A stretch of 64,000 bases of DNA, taken from positions 418,634 to 482,633 of the forward strand of contig KV425554.1 of NCBI GenBank assembly GCA_001632425.1, written 5' to 3'. The translations under genes were made by a program, and so were the position numbers. The first letter of the stretch is position 1. Each line of letters opens with the position of its first letter. This DNA comes from Neolentinus lepideus HHB14362 ss-1. Taxonomy: Eukaryota; Basidiomycota; Agaricomycetes; Gloeophyllales; Gloeophyllaceae. The notes under the pieces are model-generated. The model made no database searches, had not been told where the DNA came from, and worked only from the letters and a program-made list of their open reading frames with translations. Shown here piece after piece: positions 32,703-44,016 of this stretch.

Positions 32703-35700
32703 TCAGCCGGCACGACCGGTCTCTAGGTTGCTGCTGCTTGTTTGATGAGATAGTGTGTGAGGGAAATGCTCGTGATGGGTCTCAGCACTCGACTGTTCGG
32801 GTATAGGATGCGGAGACGGAGACAATGCGAAAGGCGAGAACGTCGACGAGGTATAACCCTGCGCATTACCTCTCGGGTAGGCTGCCGTGGTAGCTTGTTG
32901 GTCGAATTGCGACGAGGGCGAGGGAGAGAAGAATCGAGGCGGAGATGGAACAGTATAATGATAGGTCGGAGATGTCAAGCCAGAATTGTCGCGACGGATG
33001 GTGCGGCTCAAGTCGGAATCTATGTAGGTAGGTTGTGGTTGCCTGGGCTGGAATGGTTCCGCAAAGGCTGAAGGGACTTGTGATGAATAATGTCCAGCAC
33101 CAGCCTGTTGCTGATGATTGCCGTTCGCCGACGTAGACGTACGAACGCCCAAAGGGTTCTTGCTATACGACAAGCGGATGCCTCCGCCTTTGATGAGACC
33201 ACCAAGGGCGTGTCCGTACAGCTCGTTGAGAGCCTTGGTAGCATACTGGACGTCCTCGAACTATACACCAATATATATTAGCCCCTGTGAGATGCGACAG
33301 AAATTGTGGACCCACCTCAACAAAACACATCGGTCCATTGCTCTTCTGCCTAAAGCATAACTTCCGGTAACCTGGACGCCGCGAGAACAGCTCGCGCAAG
33401 CTCTCCTCTAGAAAGTTCGGTGGATAACCCGCGGGCATTGGCGACGTTGGCAGGTTCCCAACATAAAGCGTATTAATCTGACAATCGAGATCAGCAACGT
33501 CAAAAATGTGGGTCATCTCAAGACCGCTCACCGGTGGATTTTGATCACCAGGGTTTCCCCTCGTACCGGAGCTGGCACCAGATGCAGGAGAAGGGAGCTG
33601 AGGCGATGTGGAACCTTGACTCCCACCCATCGTAAGGCCAACCATGGATCTCGATATCTCGCCGTCACTGACTTGCGATCCCGACATACTCGATGCACTC
33701 GAAGGAGGTACAGACGAGCTCGTCATTTGTCCAACCATACCAAAGACATGCGGTTGGTCATGGGAGTCCGCCGACGGCGAGTATGGTCTTGGACGAGAAG
33801 GGAGGGAGGGATGCGAAGGCAATGTTGAGGTGCCCACGGGCGGGGACAACGGCGGTCCACTGTTAAGCAGGTTGTTTGGCAGATCCTTGTCTGACATAAC
33901 TGACGATGCTGAGAGGGGCCCAACAGACAGCGGATACGTAGGGTCTGTACCAGACGACTGTGGACCAGTAGACGGGGGGCGAATAGGAGCATTTGTCAAT
34001 ATCGGGACGGATTGCTTCCTGAAGACACCAGCGCTACCCCAAGGACTGGCGCCAGCGGCACTCGTTAAGCTCTCGTAGCTCGATAAGTTCGGCATAGAAG
34101 GTTGAGTGTGGAGTCCAAAGCCATTGCCCTCAGCACCGGAAGCCAGACGACCGGCAGGTACTGAGTGGAAAGCATCGAACGCGTTCGTATTACTTGACCG
34201 CAGACGGGCTTCCTTGCGTCGCCGCTCCCGTTCCCTCTCGTCCTCTTCAACACGCTCCCTTGGTCCACGAGTGCCTAGAGAACCAAGGCCCATGGAGATG
34301 CTCATCTCCCGCTCCCTCGTCCGGTGCCTGTCTTCATCATCGCGGTCACCACCAAGCAACCGACTCTCCCTGCGAAGGCCCATAGCAGCCAAAGTGTCTC
34401 TGTCCCGGGAACCTAACTGATCACCATAACCCAATCCATCAGCACCCATAGATCCTCCTCCACCTCCTCCGCCAGCTGTAGCCGACGAAGGACCACCCAA
34501 CGGTCCAACACCCCTCTTCGTATGCAAGTTCTTCTTCGCCATCTCAGCCTTCAGCACTGCGCCCTTCTCAATATCCACACGACGGCCCTGCAGCTGGTCT
34601 CTCGCAGCCAACGCCTCGTCCCTTGTTCGGAACTTCGCAAACCCAATAATCTGCTTGCGCGGCGGCTGCGCGGGAGCATTATGCACAAAGTGGCTGTCGT
34701 CTGGTATCGTAGCGGGCCAGGAGCTGGTGGTGCCGTCGCGCCCGCCATCAACGACGACACCGCCCTGGTTCACCGTGACGAGGTTGTACGGGTCATTCTG
34801 GCCTGCGTACGACTGGTACTGGAGATTCCCACCTCGCGACAGCCCGTTCCCAGAACCATACGCCGTGGACTCCTTGTTTGGTATTTTCAAAGTCGCAGCT
34901 TCAAACCCGTTGCAGAACGTGAACATATTTTGAAATTCACGCTCCTAAAATAAGGAAGTCCAAGAATATGTCAGGCACCGAGCGTTGACGAAGAATCGGA
35001 AATAACTCACCGACATATCATCTGGGAACCCAACAACGAAGATAGTAGAAATCTCCTCTTGTGACGTCCCAGAGGCACTGCCGCCATTCACATGATTCAT
35101 ACTCGGACCCGAGGAGACAGGCGCAGCGGGTGCGCTCATACCATTGGTGGGTAGATGGGGACCAAATGGCGTCTGCGAGTGCATAGTCAGACCATTGGAA
35201 TAGCCGCCCATCTGCGAGGCCGTATGGTACGCATTATGCTGGTGCTGCGAGTGCAAATGCGACGGCTGTTGCGACACCTGTGTGCTGGCGATCACGCCCG
35301 CTTTGCTCACTTGATGAGACTGGAGCAGTGTGGAAGAAGTCCCAAAAGGATCGACATTGTTGAACGTGGGTTTAGGATTAACCCCGGAGAACGGCGAGGT
35401 TAACTGAGAACCGCGGAAGTCGATACGAGCTTGGTGTTGAAGGGAATCAAAGCCAGAAGGCAGAGATGTTTGTGTCGGAGACATGTGTTGTTGCAAAGGT
35501 GGTTGAGTAGGTGCGAAGATATCGGTGAGGGCAGCGTCGTGGAAAGCGCTGCCGGGGCCAGGAACAATTGACGAATTGCCGTTCCGGGTATTTGAGAAGC
35601 CACTGAACCCAGTAGGTACCCGATAAGGCCCATTAGAGAACCCGTTTGTCTTCACTCGTTGCTTCGCCTCATCATGATCGGTAGGGGTAGGAGTAAGGTC

Positions 35701-35853
35701 GGGGGGCATCTGGAATCTGTTGTACAATGACTGGGAATTATTGGCTGACCCCATCTGCATGCCGTAAGTGTCGTTCATTACAGGAGATTGGAGGTGAGTG
35801 GGGAGCATGTCAGGGGAGTGTGGTTGGGACTGTTGCTGGTGTTGGGATGACAT
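32703..35853 (-). CDS. Scw1/Whi3-family two-RRM RNA-binding protein
   Basis: Three-exon model: 35853-35011, 34944-33316, 33260-32703; 1009 residues. The start is the ATG at 35853 ([10 protein letters not shown]); the frame stays open upstream but without a convincing ATG. RRM1 begins near residue 270 ([20 protein letters not shown]) and is interrupted by a roughly 60-residue Gly/Ser/Tyr-rich insertion before [22 protein letters not shown]2 lies near 765-850 ([20 protein letters not shown], then [20 protein letters not shown] and [16 protein letters not shown]). The remainder is Gln/Ser/Pro-rich. RRM2 is the diagnostic Whi3/Scw1 type. Relatives bind mRNAs controlling the cell cycle, polarity and cell wall (yeast Whi3, S. 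pombe Scw1), often in condensates. The target set here is unknown. Confidence 0.88.
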
Positions 35854-37494
35854 GGTAAAAGGATGATACGTGGAAGGAGATCCAATGGATGAAGAGGTGG
35901 AGATAGAGCCCGAAGTAGCCGGTGCAGCCTCTGAGTCAGACGAGGATATCGGTTCAGCGTCGGCTTGGGCGTCAAGGCTCTCTAGGAGCGATTTGCTGAT
36001 CAACTCCAGCGGGGGACGACGAGTAATGGTAGCAGACGCCAGGATGGGCAGATATATCACAAGGGTGTATGTTACTGAGAGAATAGGAGGGATATGGCGT
36101 GATGAGCAAGTGGATGAAACAGTTTAGAACATCAACAGCCAGGGCGACGAGGAAGAGGGCAGGTGGGCAGAAACGCGAGACGCTGTCGGTGGTGGTACAG
36201 AGGAAGAGGTATATGGCAATATGAGGTGATGCTTGTCGGCGGTGAGGCGGCGACGGGGGCGTGAATGCGCGACGCGTGGGATTGAGGAATAAAGCAACAA
36301 GAGAATCGCGAGGATACAGTGAGCAGCAAAACGAAGCGAACAACGGAGAGCAGAGCGAGGTCGAGATACGGAAGTGGGTCGAGGACGTGCGAGACAGCGA
36401 GTAAAGGGGCTCGGTCGCTGTGGCTGTCGACTTTGGCGTACGATCGAGAGGATGAAGGAGGAAAGGAAGCGGGCGGGTCCGAGCGAGTTCGGCCAGCCGC
36501 ATGCCAGTCACACCCCCAACATGCTCGCATTTCACGTTCCCACGCACGGACCATCGGCAAACAAGGACCAAACATGACCAAACCTAATCAGGCAAGGAAA
36601 TGCCACGTGGCCTTCCCGCTCAATAGGGGCATCCTCTCCTCGACGCCGTCGTCATTGACTCATTGTGCAGCAGTCGACGGCGCACTCACCTGCGCCCATT
36701 GTTGCATGCAGCCCTCAATTCACGTCCGAATCCATGAGTACAATGGTCCCAATGAGCGCCTGCAGCCATAGACCGAATGCAGAGTGTGCGAGTGAACTAA
36801 AGAGGGTGGTCGAAGAAAGAGAGCAAGAGGGAAAATGGAAGACAAGACACAATCAACGCCCACGCGGGGAGGCGACACATTTCACCGTGACACTTAGAAA
36901 GGTCCAGCCGACTACCCGAACCCGGCTCACAGTTCCACGCGATGATCATTCCAGACCGTAGCTACCACAGCACTATGGGTTCTGCGAGTGCAAAGCCGAG
37001 TACAGCAAATATTTACCCTATTATTCTTCTACTGCGTCTTCTCCAATTCATACATTACGCACTCATCAAAGCCAGAACGCATCCGCGGTATACTATCCGG
37101 GACCCTTTAGTCCTAACCGCTTCCACTCCAAGACCATAATGTAATGTTGCACATAGACTCTCCAAGGTCACAGGGAAGAGAGAGCTCACACGTCAAAGAA
37201 CCGCCTATATGACAAACTGTTACGCCACTGGGATCAACAGATGCACGGAGTAACGGCAGCTTACACTTGCAAGTATATCAGCATGAAGGCTACGCAGGGC
37301 GTCTCTTTGCGGCGGCAGTCCGACGGTCGACGGCATCGAGCGTGCCAGGTATACAATCAGCGTGTCCGAAAATAATCAAATCGTCCGAGGACATGTACAG
37401 ATATCACCTGTCCAAAGACAAAAAATGAGCATCACGGAACCAACTTCAAGCAAACGAGCATCCTCACACAACAAAATCCGCACAAGAAAAACCC
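35854..37494. other. long upstream region of the Scw1-like gene
   Basis: 1.6 kb with no recognised gene. It should contain the promoter and a possibly long leader of the Scw1-like gene (minus) and, at its far end, the 3' UTR of the small membrane-protein gene. On the minus strand it is pyrimidine-rich in blocks. Confidence 0.45.
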
Positions 37495-37788
37495 TCACCG
37501 TCTCCTCGCGCCGACTCCCGCACCAGTAACCATCCCCGCCACAAACATCAACGCAAAAGCCCACACCACAGCGCCGACAAACCGTTTCCTCGCCCGCACC
37601 TCGGCCTGCTCGACCGAGTACGGGCTTCGCGGGTCATAGTACGGCAGCAGCGTCTCCTGCTGCTGCGCCAGTGGTGTTGGTCCAAACGCCGCTTGAGTCT
37701 GCGAGGATGACGCGGGAGGCAGAGCAGTAGGCTCTACAGTATATGGCGGTGGAGGTGAGGTTGGGGTTTTGTTGGGTTCGACGATCAT
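37495..37788 (-). CDS. small single-span membrane protein with PPPPY motif
   Basis: An intronless 97-codon gene with an ATG at 37788. The N-terminal half is Pro/Thr/Gln-rich and carries PPPPYTVEP, a PY motif of the kind bound by WW domains of Rsp5/Nedd4 ubiquitin ligases. One hydrophobic segment near residues 70-91 (VGAVVWAFALMFVAGMVTG) is followed by GAGVGARRR. I do not recognise the family. A small membrane adaptor or cargo for ubiquitin-dependent sorting would fit the motif plus the single span, but that is inference. Confidence 0.55.
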   Translation of the reverse strand: MIVEPNKTPTSPPPPYTVEPTALPPASSSQTQAAFGPTPLAQQQETLLPYYDPRSPYSVEQAEVRARKRFVGAVVWAFALMFVAGMVTGAGVGARRR

Positions 37789-40425
37789 CTTGGATTGAAA
37801 GAAACGTAGATCGTTGCCCCGAGGATGATATTAGGTCGTGCTCAGTAACCCGTATAGTCGTATTAAGAGTGAATGAGTGGGGTAGAACAGATCTGTACGA
37901 GACGCAGATGACCGACCGCCTTGTGGCGGGAGACAAGCAAGCGGAATCAATTCTTGCCGGAAAAGGTGACAGACCGTCACGGTCACGATCGCGAAGGTCG
38001 TGAACTCGACGTGAAGCTCGAATACTAGTCCGCTGATGATCATGATTACGGCCAGCAGCTTAGGCGGTCGCGATGATGTCCAAAATCATAGACATGACGG
38101 ATGTTATATCACCCAATTGGACAGGACGGACGCGATGCGTTCAATTCTCTGTGCAAATCGAATATATCCAAACACCGTGTATCTTGGACGACAAGCTGCC
38201 CATGCATGCCAGGTACCCAGGCCCTAGCCTGTTGGACGTTGAAATACCAGCGACTATGTGCCACCCGCCACAAACCATGGGTCAGTCTGTGGATAGTCAC
38301 CTGCTGGATCCATATCCCCCCACAGATCGCGGCGAGGATCGGTGACCGGTATTTCAGTCAGGAAGAGCATCGTGTCCATATGATACCTACGGTGAGCAGG
38401 AATATATCCTCGTAAGCTAAGGTAGCAGAAGCCCAAATTCCGAGGTCACATTGCCAGAAAGTTTCCGTGGTAGGCCCGAAGAGAAAGCATGCAAAGTATG
38501 TTGTGAGGCCCAGACGGTGCTAGATGATGGCTGACGAAGAGGGGCACAGAAGACGGTCCAATCTACTATGCCATAATGCAAAGCGGTTTCGTAGTCTCCC
38601 TTTCCTCAATCCGAGACGTGACGAATATATCCCAAGCGTTCCGAATGCAAAGAGATTCGCGAACGGAGACAAGCTTTCACGATGAGAACTACACAAAGTG
38701 ATAGTTCAGATCGACCACCCGGGTTTTTGATCAGTTCTTAAGCAGGTCTATGCTTCTAACGAACATCGCCCGCAAAGACGAATTTATCTTGGCACAGATG
38801 TCATACAAAGCTCGTTACTGAAAGAGTCATATTCGCGGCGCCACCTTAAGTTTCCACGGTTCTCATGCTTATTGATAGAATTCATTGTCTTCCTTACCTG
38901 AGGCCTGAAGTTTTGGCCTGAGGATAGGGGCAAGCGACACCCTTGCTTTGGCTTGGGTGGTGCTTTTTTACTGCAGGCAACCCAATCCCTTCTGGTATGC
39001 CACAGAGTGGCAGCATTTTCGAGAGAAATCTCAACTTCTCTAACACTTTGACGTTAGCTGTAAACCAGTGGATTATTTAGACAGAATAATAGTATATACA
39101 TCTATCCGAGACTTGAATATGAGGACCACACCTCTTATACCAGGGATATCTCTTGTTTACATACTCCAATCAGTGTCGAGGTATAGGTATCTTGACTGGC
39201 AATCCTTACCAGACAGGTTCTCCCTTGTTTCCATTCCATGAACAGTCTATATCTAGGTATCTGTGGTGGTCCCAATTTTTTTGGTTCAGCGCGGACGGTG
39301 TATTAAGGGGTTGCACAGGGATTGCAAAATTTGCAACCCTCATCCAACAATAGTACTTGTTTGTACCTTCAAGGAACAGTAGAACAGTCCGCAGACACCC
39401 TACTCAGAGACCATGCCGCAAGACATATATGTCAAAACAAAAATGATGTTTGATGAAGCCTGATAGATGGGGATCACCACAAGCTGACAGTTGGTCGGGT
39501 TTGAGCGCGGACGTCCAAGTCTGTGCTGACTAAATCGACAGAATGGCTAGGCACTGAGGCAGTGATGACCGTGGCATTTCTATATGTGCACGAACTGAAT
39601 CTTCTCTGCCCGGTACGAGGCAAACGCCTATAATTGTCGGAGTCCAAGAGTGTTGCCCCCGGTGCACGTCTAGAGAAATGTTGTGGACTGAAATATCATA
39701 CACAAGCCCAATCGGCGAAATCTTGACCAAGGAGGGCAATAACGATGAGCAGGAGCGACCCTCGAAGCAAACCAGCTCGGCATGGGCAAAAATAGGCCGG
39801 AACTCCGTCTCGCCGGGCGCCCTTTGCAGGTGTCGACCTTTGGAACTCGATGGCTGGTCCATGTCGTATAGCCTCACCGGAGCAAAAGTTTCAACCAACT
39901 GTGAATGATATGCATGCTAGAAGCCCGAGCAGTGTTCCGAACGAGGCCGTTTAATCCAGTCGATCTGCCAGGACAAGCGACACCTAATGATCCCATATCG
40001 GTCGCGTGAGCTCCTACCGTTGTCCTCGAGTACTCGAAAGCTCTAGACTGCGCGACAGAGGTAATGTGAGTGATTGCGACCCTACACGTGTAGATAGGCT
40101 CAAATAAGCAGACCACGAACGAGGCCTGACGGTGTGTTCCGACAAATCTTCGAAGGGCAGGCCGTCGATGTCGTCAGGCAGAAGTAGCAAACAGAGTAGG
40201 AGAATGTCGAGCAATAGACTGTCACTGCACGTAAATCATGAGAAAGAGGGAGTGTCTGGTAGTGAGAAAGCAAGAGTTGTGGCACCGAGTCCGTCAAGCG
40301 AACCGAGCCGCGGGCAGCGTTGCCCACCCAAGGTAATCTTGTATTTTGCTGCCTCTGCGTCGCCTTTGCCCTGTGGAGTCTGCATGGCTCTCTGTCGTCC
40401 GTCGCACCCGTAGCTAGCACACGCT
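37789..40425. other. gene-poor region
   Basis: 2.6 kb without a recognisable gene. Short minus-strand frames at 37831-38043 and 38109-38436 and a 122-codon frame at 39530-39898 do not join into a known protein. Hydrophobic patches near 38000 (FTTFAIVTVTV) hint at a decayed membrane-protein gene. Two adjacent hairpins followed by a T run are at 38897-38969. Confidence 0.35.
38897..38969 (+). ncRNA. possible structured RNA ending in a T run
   Basis: CCTGAGGCC (38897-38905) can pair with GGCCTGAGG (38915-38923), and AGCGACACCC (38933-38942) with GGGTGGTGCT (38955-38964), each with one or two mismatches. Six T follow at 38964-38969, as in a Pol III terminator. No internal promoter boxes or known RNA family are recognised, so this is only a candidate. 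Confidence 0.2.
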
Positions 40426-43400
40426 ATGTTCCCTTTTACCTCCTTGGCGTCCATCTTCGTCCTCTCTCTCTTGTTCTCTCTTGTTTCCGCCGAAGTCGCT
40501 ACCGTACCCTTCCATGACTGCTTCACCGGCAATGTGTCCGCAAAGCTCAACGTATCGATGGTCTACGCTCAGATCCTCCACAATGACTCGCTAGGAAAGT
40601 ATCTCAACATCACTGTCCTGGGCGAGAGCGCGCAGAACATCTCGGGTCGTGCGGATGGGAGCAATAACCTGGGTGCGTACTTCGGCAGCCTAGCCGTGAT
40701 TTCCTGTCTGACAATGCATAGCTACTCTATTTACCGATACTGAGATGCTCACATTCGCGGTGTTTGACAATAGCTCGTACCTATGTAGCACTCTTCAGCC
40801 ACCATCTCCCTTGTACGACCAGAACAACTCGTACGACAGGTACTGCCCTCTCCCAGCTGGCCCCTTCGCCCTCTCCACCACCGTCGCATTGAACCACCAA
40901 TCCTACGAGCTCGTTACCCTCGACACCCGGATAAAAGCTGTCGATCCCTTCAGCAATGAGATCCTTTGCGTAGATGTCTACGTTACGCCCATCGCTCCCG
41001 GTCTACTCAACTCTGTATACGGCCATGCTGCAATTGTCTTTTGGTGCACGGTCGCATTAACTATTGCATACTGGGTAGTCGTTGGTCTTGCTAGGATTGT
41101 GTCGGCTCGGGGAAGAGGAGCGTCGAGAATGGGTCCCGGACTGTGGTCCAGGGTGGAAAGCGCTGGGTTCATTCTTGCTAGTGCGATCAGCGGGGAGCGT
41201 CTGGCAAAGTCACCTGCGCTTATGAGATTCGGTGAATAATGCCAAAAGCTTGTGCCGGTAAATTGTGTTAAATATATACAGGCACTCCATCCATGAGGGA
41301 CATTATCTTTCACACCCAATGGTGCGCGGCACTAGCAATGGTAGCAGTTGAATGGCCATCATTTGTTTGTATGTCCCTTCCGTCTGTCCACTTTCAATAC
41401 CTCCATCCTAACGCAGTTTACAACCGTAGATCCCCTCCTGTCACAAACAGCATGGGCTATGCTCTCCTACAGTACGTCGATCACCTCATTAATCCACGTG
41501 ATTCATCTGACCCCTTACCTCCCGAAGACATCACCTTAACCCAAGGCACCTCCGACGATTCCATCCGCTGGAACCCGCTCTCTGTCCCGCCCTACTCCCC
41601 GCCCTCGAACTTCGCCGACCAGCTCTCCGATCACCAGAGCGTCCTCTTCATCGATGCCGACGCGCCGAACTACATCTTCATGCTGCCCGAGAACGCGAGC
41701 AACGGCCTCGAGAGCTTTGCGTATACTGTAGGCCTGCGCCCGCGCGACCTTTTCGGCGTCTGCCTCTCGCTCTTCCTGGCGATCACGGCTGGAGCGCTGG
41801 TCCTCTCCCTACTCGTCTGGGCCGTCGACGGGTTTGCCGCCCTCCTAACTGTTCAACGGCCTTCTTCGCGCTTGGGCATGACGGCAGGCACGCGCTCGCC
41901 GCGGTACTCAGCGGGCAGCAAGGATCTCCTGGACGGCATCCCCCCCGCGGACGAAGATAAGTCGCTGAACGGCCACTTCTTGATGCGCGGCGCGCTGAAA
42001 GGCACGGGGAGAGGCTGGATCCGGAAGCTCAGACCTGGCCTGAGCAGCTTCCACGGGAGCGTGCTGCACGGGAACCTCGTGCGGATACTCATGTTGTTCC
42101 ACCTCCCGGTGACGATCTTCTCGTGCTACCAGATGACGCTCGGGCGCGCACACGCGAGCCTGGGTTCAATTGTCCTCGCAGCTCTGTCATTCGCTGTGTT
42201 CTCAGTTATCATCCCTTTCTTCCTGGTTATTAGGCTCACGATGACCAGCACGAATAAACTCTATGATGAGACGCGGACCTTGTTGTCCTTCGGCCCGTTG
42301 TATAATCACTATCGGCATGGAAGTCAGCTCTTCGCGTGTTTATTGTTCGCGACGAATTTGGTGTTTGGAGTGACGATTGGGTGTGGCCAGAGAAGTGGGA
42401 CAGCGCAGGCGATCATTATTTTGGTCGTGGAACTCGGGACAGCGCTCGCGACGAGTCTATGGTTGCCGTGGGGACAGGGTGCGAGTATGGGTTTGATTAG
42501 CTTTTTGTTTTGCGTGGCGAGAATTGTCATTGCGGTATTGCTGGTCATCCTGACCTCCACGGTGAGTACGGATAGATCGTGATTGACATATCTAGCTATC
42601 CATTTACTTTCTGCTCAGGTATCTATTGGGGAACCCGCAGGGGCATGGGTAGCTTATGCCATCCTATTCATCCTCGCCCTGGTCTACCTAGCGTTCATCA
42701 TGATGCTCGTGGTGAAGCTCATTGAAGCTGCGGTCCGCATCTTCGGGGGCATTGGCTTCGACAGGAGCAGGCATGTCGTTGATAGCGGACTCTTTGGCGC
42801 ATGCGGCCTCTTGGGTTGCTGTGGCTCCCGACGTGGGCATCGTTCGCACAAGCGCACGCGCTACCGCGCTGCCGAGGTCCCACAGCAGCAGCCCGAGTTC
42901 GCGCTGGCACAGCCCACGAAGCTCGCCACCCCCAGCCAAAGCCAAAGCCATTCTGGGCCGCCATCGGTGCTGCGCCCCGAGCACGCCCTCCGACCGTATC
43001 GCGAGGACAGCGACGATGAAAGTGGATATATTATGGGCTCATGGCAGCCGCTGACGCTCCCTCGCCCCGGGTACAGTCCCGTTGACAACCAGTCGCCGTC
43101 GCTGCCCGAGACGTCGATTGGCACGAGCAAGAGTGGGTTCGCGAGGGTTGGAGGTGGGCGAGCGCATTATGATAACCCGTACGATATTGCGTCGGGGTCG
43201 ACAGTGTCGTTCCCGTCGCTGGATAAAGGCCTGAGGGGCGCAGGTGGGTCGACACATGCGCCCGGGACTCCGAAATTGAGTGAGGATTCACCCCCGCCGA
43301 CGCCGAGTATTGCAAGTCAGCCGAGGCAGGCAGTACCTCTCGTACCCAATTTACCTCCTGGTGCGATGCCACCTGCACATGTCCGGACAAAGTCACAAAC

Positions 43401-43863
43401 GGCTATTATTGAGGATGCATCGTCATACTTCAGCCCGTCCGCAGCTTCAAGTCAGCCGATGCTGGGCAGTCTGAGTGCTGCAGTCGAAAGCACTAGATTG
43501 CAGCCTGAACCTCAGCGTGCTACTCACGAACAGGAGCCTTCGTACGACGACGATGGTGCCTCAGAAGTCGCTCAACCGAAAAAGAAGCACTGGTTTAACC
43601 TGCGGAAGCCCCGGCGGTATAGCGACGGTAATCCGCTACAATTGGAGGAGGGCGAACCTATACCAATCGGCGAACAGCCACCAACATCGGGCAGGTCCTT
43701 CGTCGTTATACGCGACAGGAAGCCTATGGGCAGATCGAGTGAAGAACCGAGGTCGAGAAGGTCAGAGAGCGCTGCCGAGCCACCGGAAGCGGATCGGCCC
43801 AGATCATCGTTCGTTGTCTTGCGAGGGAATAACCACAGTTCGGGCGAACCGAGTGGTTCTTGA
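40426..43863 (+). CDS. TRP-like (Pkd2/Flc family) membrane channel
   Basis: Six-exon model: 40426-40672, 40722-41231, 41282-41368, 41430-41471, 41528-42561, 42619-43863; 1054 residues. A signal peptide (FTSLASIFVLSLLFSLVSA) precedes a lumenal/extracellular beta-rich ML-like domain (about 23-200). Then come about nine membrane helices, including IVFWCTVALTIAYWVVVGLA, ALAMVAVEWPSFVYPLLSQT and, after a large loop, LFGVCLSLFLAITAGALVLS; the last helices include AYAILFILALVYLAFIMMLV. The cytosolic tail of about 380 residues is Ser/Pro-rich. This is the fungal TRP family (S. pombe pkd2, yeast Flc1-3), implicated in Ca2+ homeostasis, cell-wall synthesis and FAD/heme transport into the ER. Exons 3 and 4 (87 and 42 nt) were placed by the conserved FVYPLLSQTAWAMLSYN and ITLTQG blocks. 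Reading straight through those introns stays open but breaks the conserved sequence. Confidence 0.88.
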
Positions 43864-44016
43864 CTATCATGATTATGCAATGGACATTTGGACACCTTGG
43901 GATCGTAATGCGCTGACGTTTGTACATCATAGTATTTAATTATATCGGAATAGTTCTTCGCTATGACCACCTGTGCTGTTACATACACTATACATACCTT
44001 TGTCTGTATTCCAAGT

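Noticed and set aside
35854..36060. N-terminal extension of the Scw1-like protein to 36060
   Set aside because: The frame is open but the proposed first codon is GTG, not ATG. The ATG at 35853 is the first convincing start.
41369..41527. Reading through both small introns of the TRP-like gene
   Set aside because: The frame stays open, but the conserved FVYPLLSQTAWAMLSYN-ITLTQG sequence appears only when introns 41369-41429 and 41472-41527 are removed.
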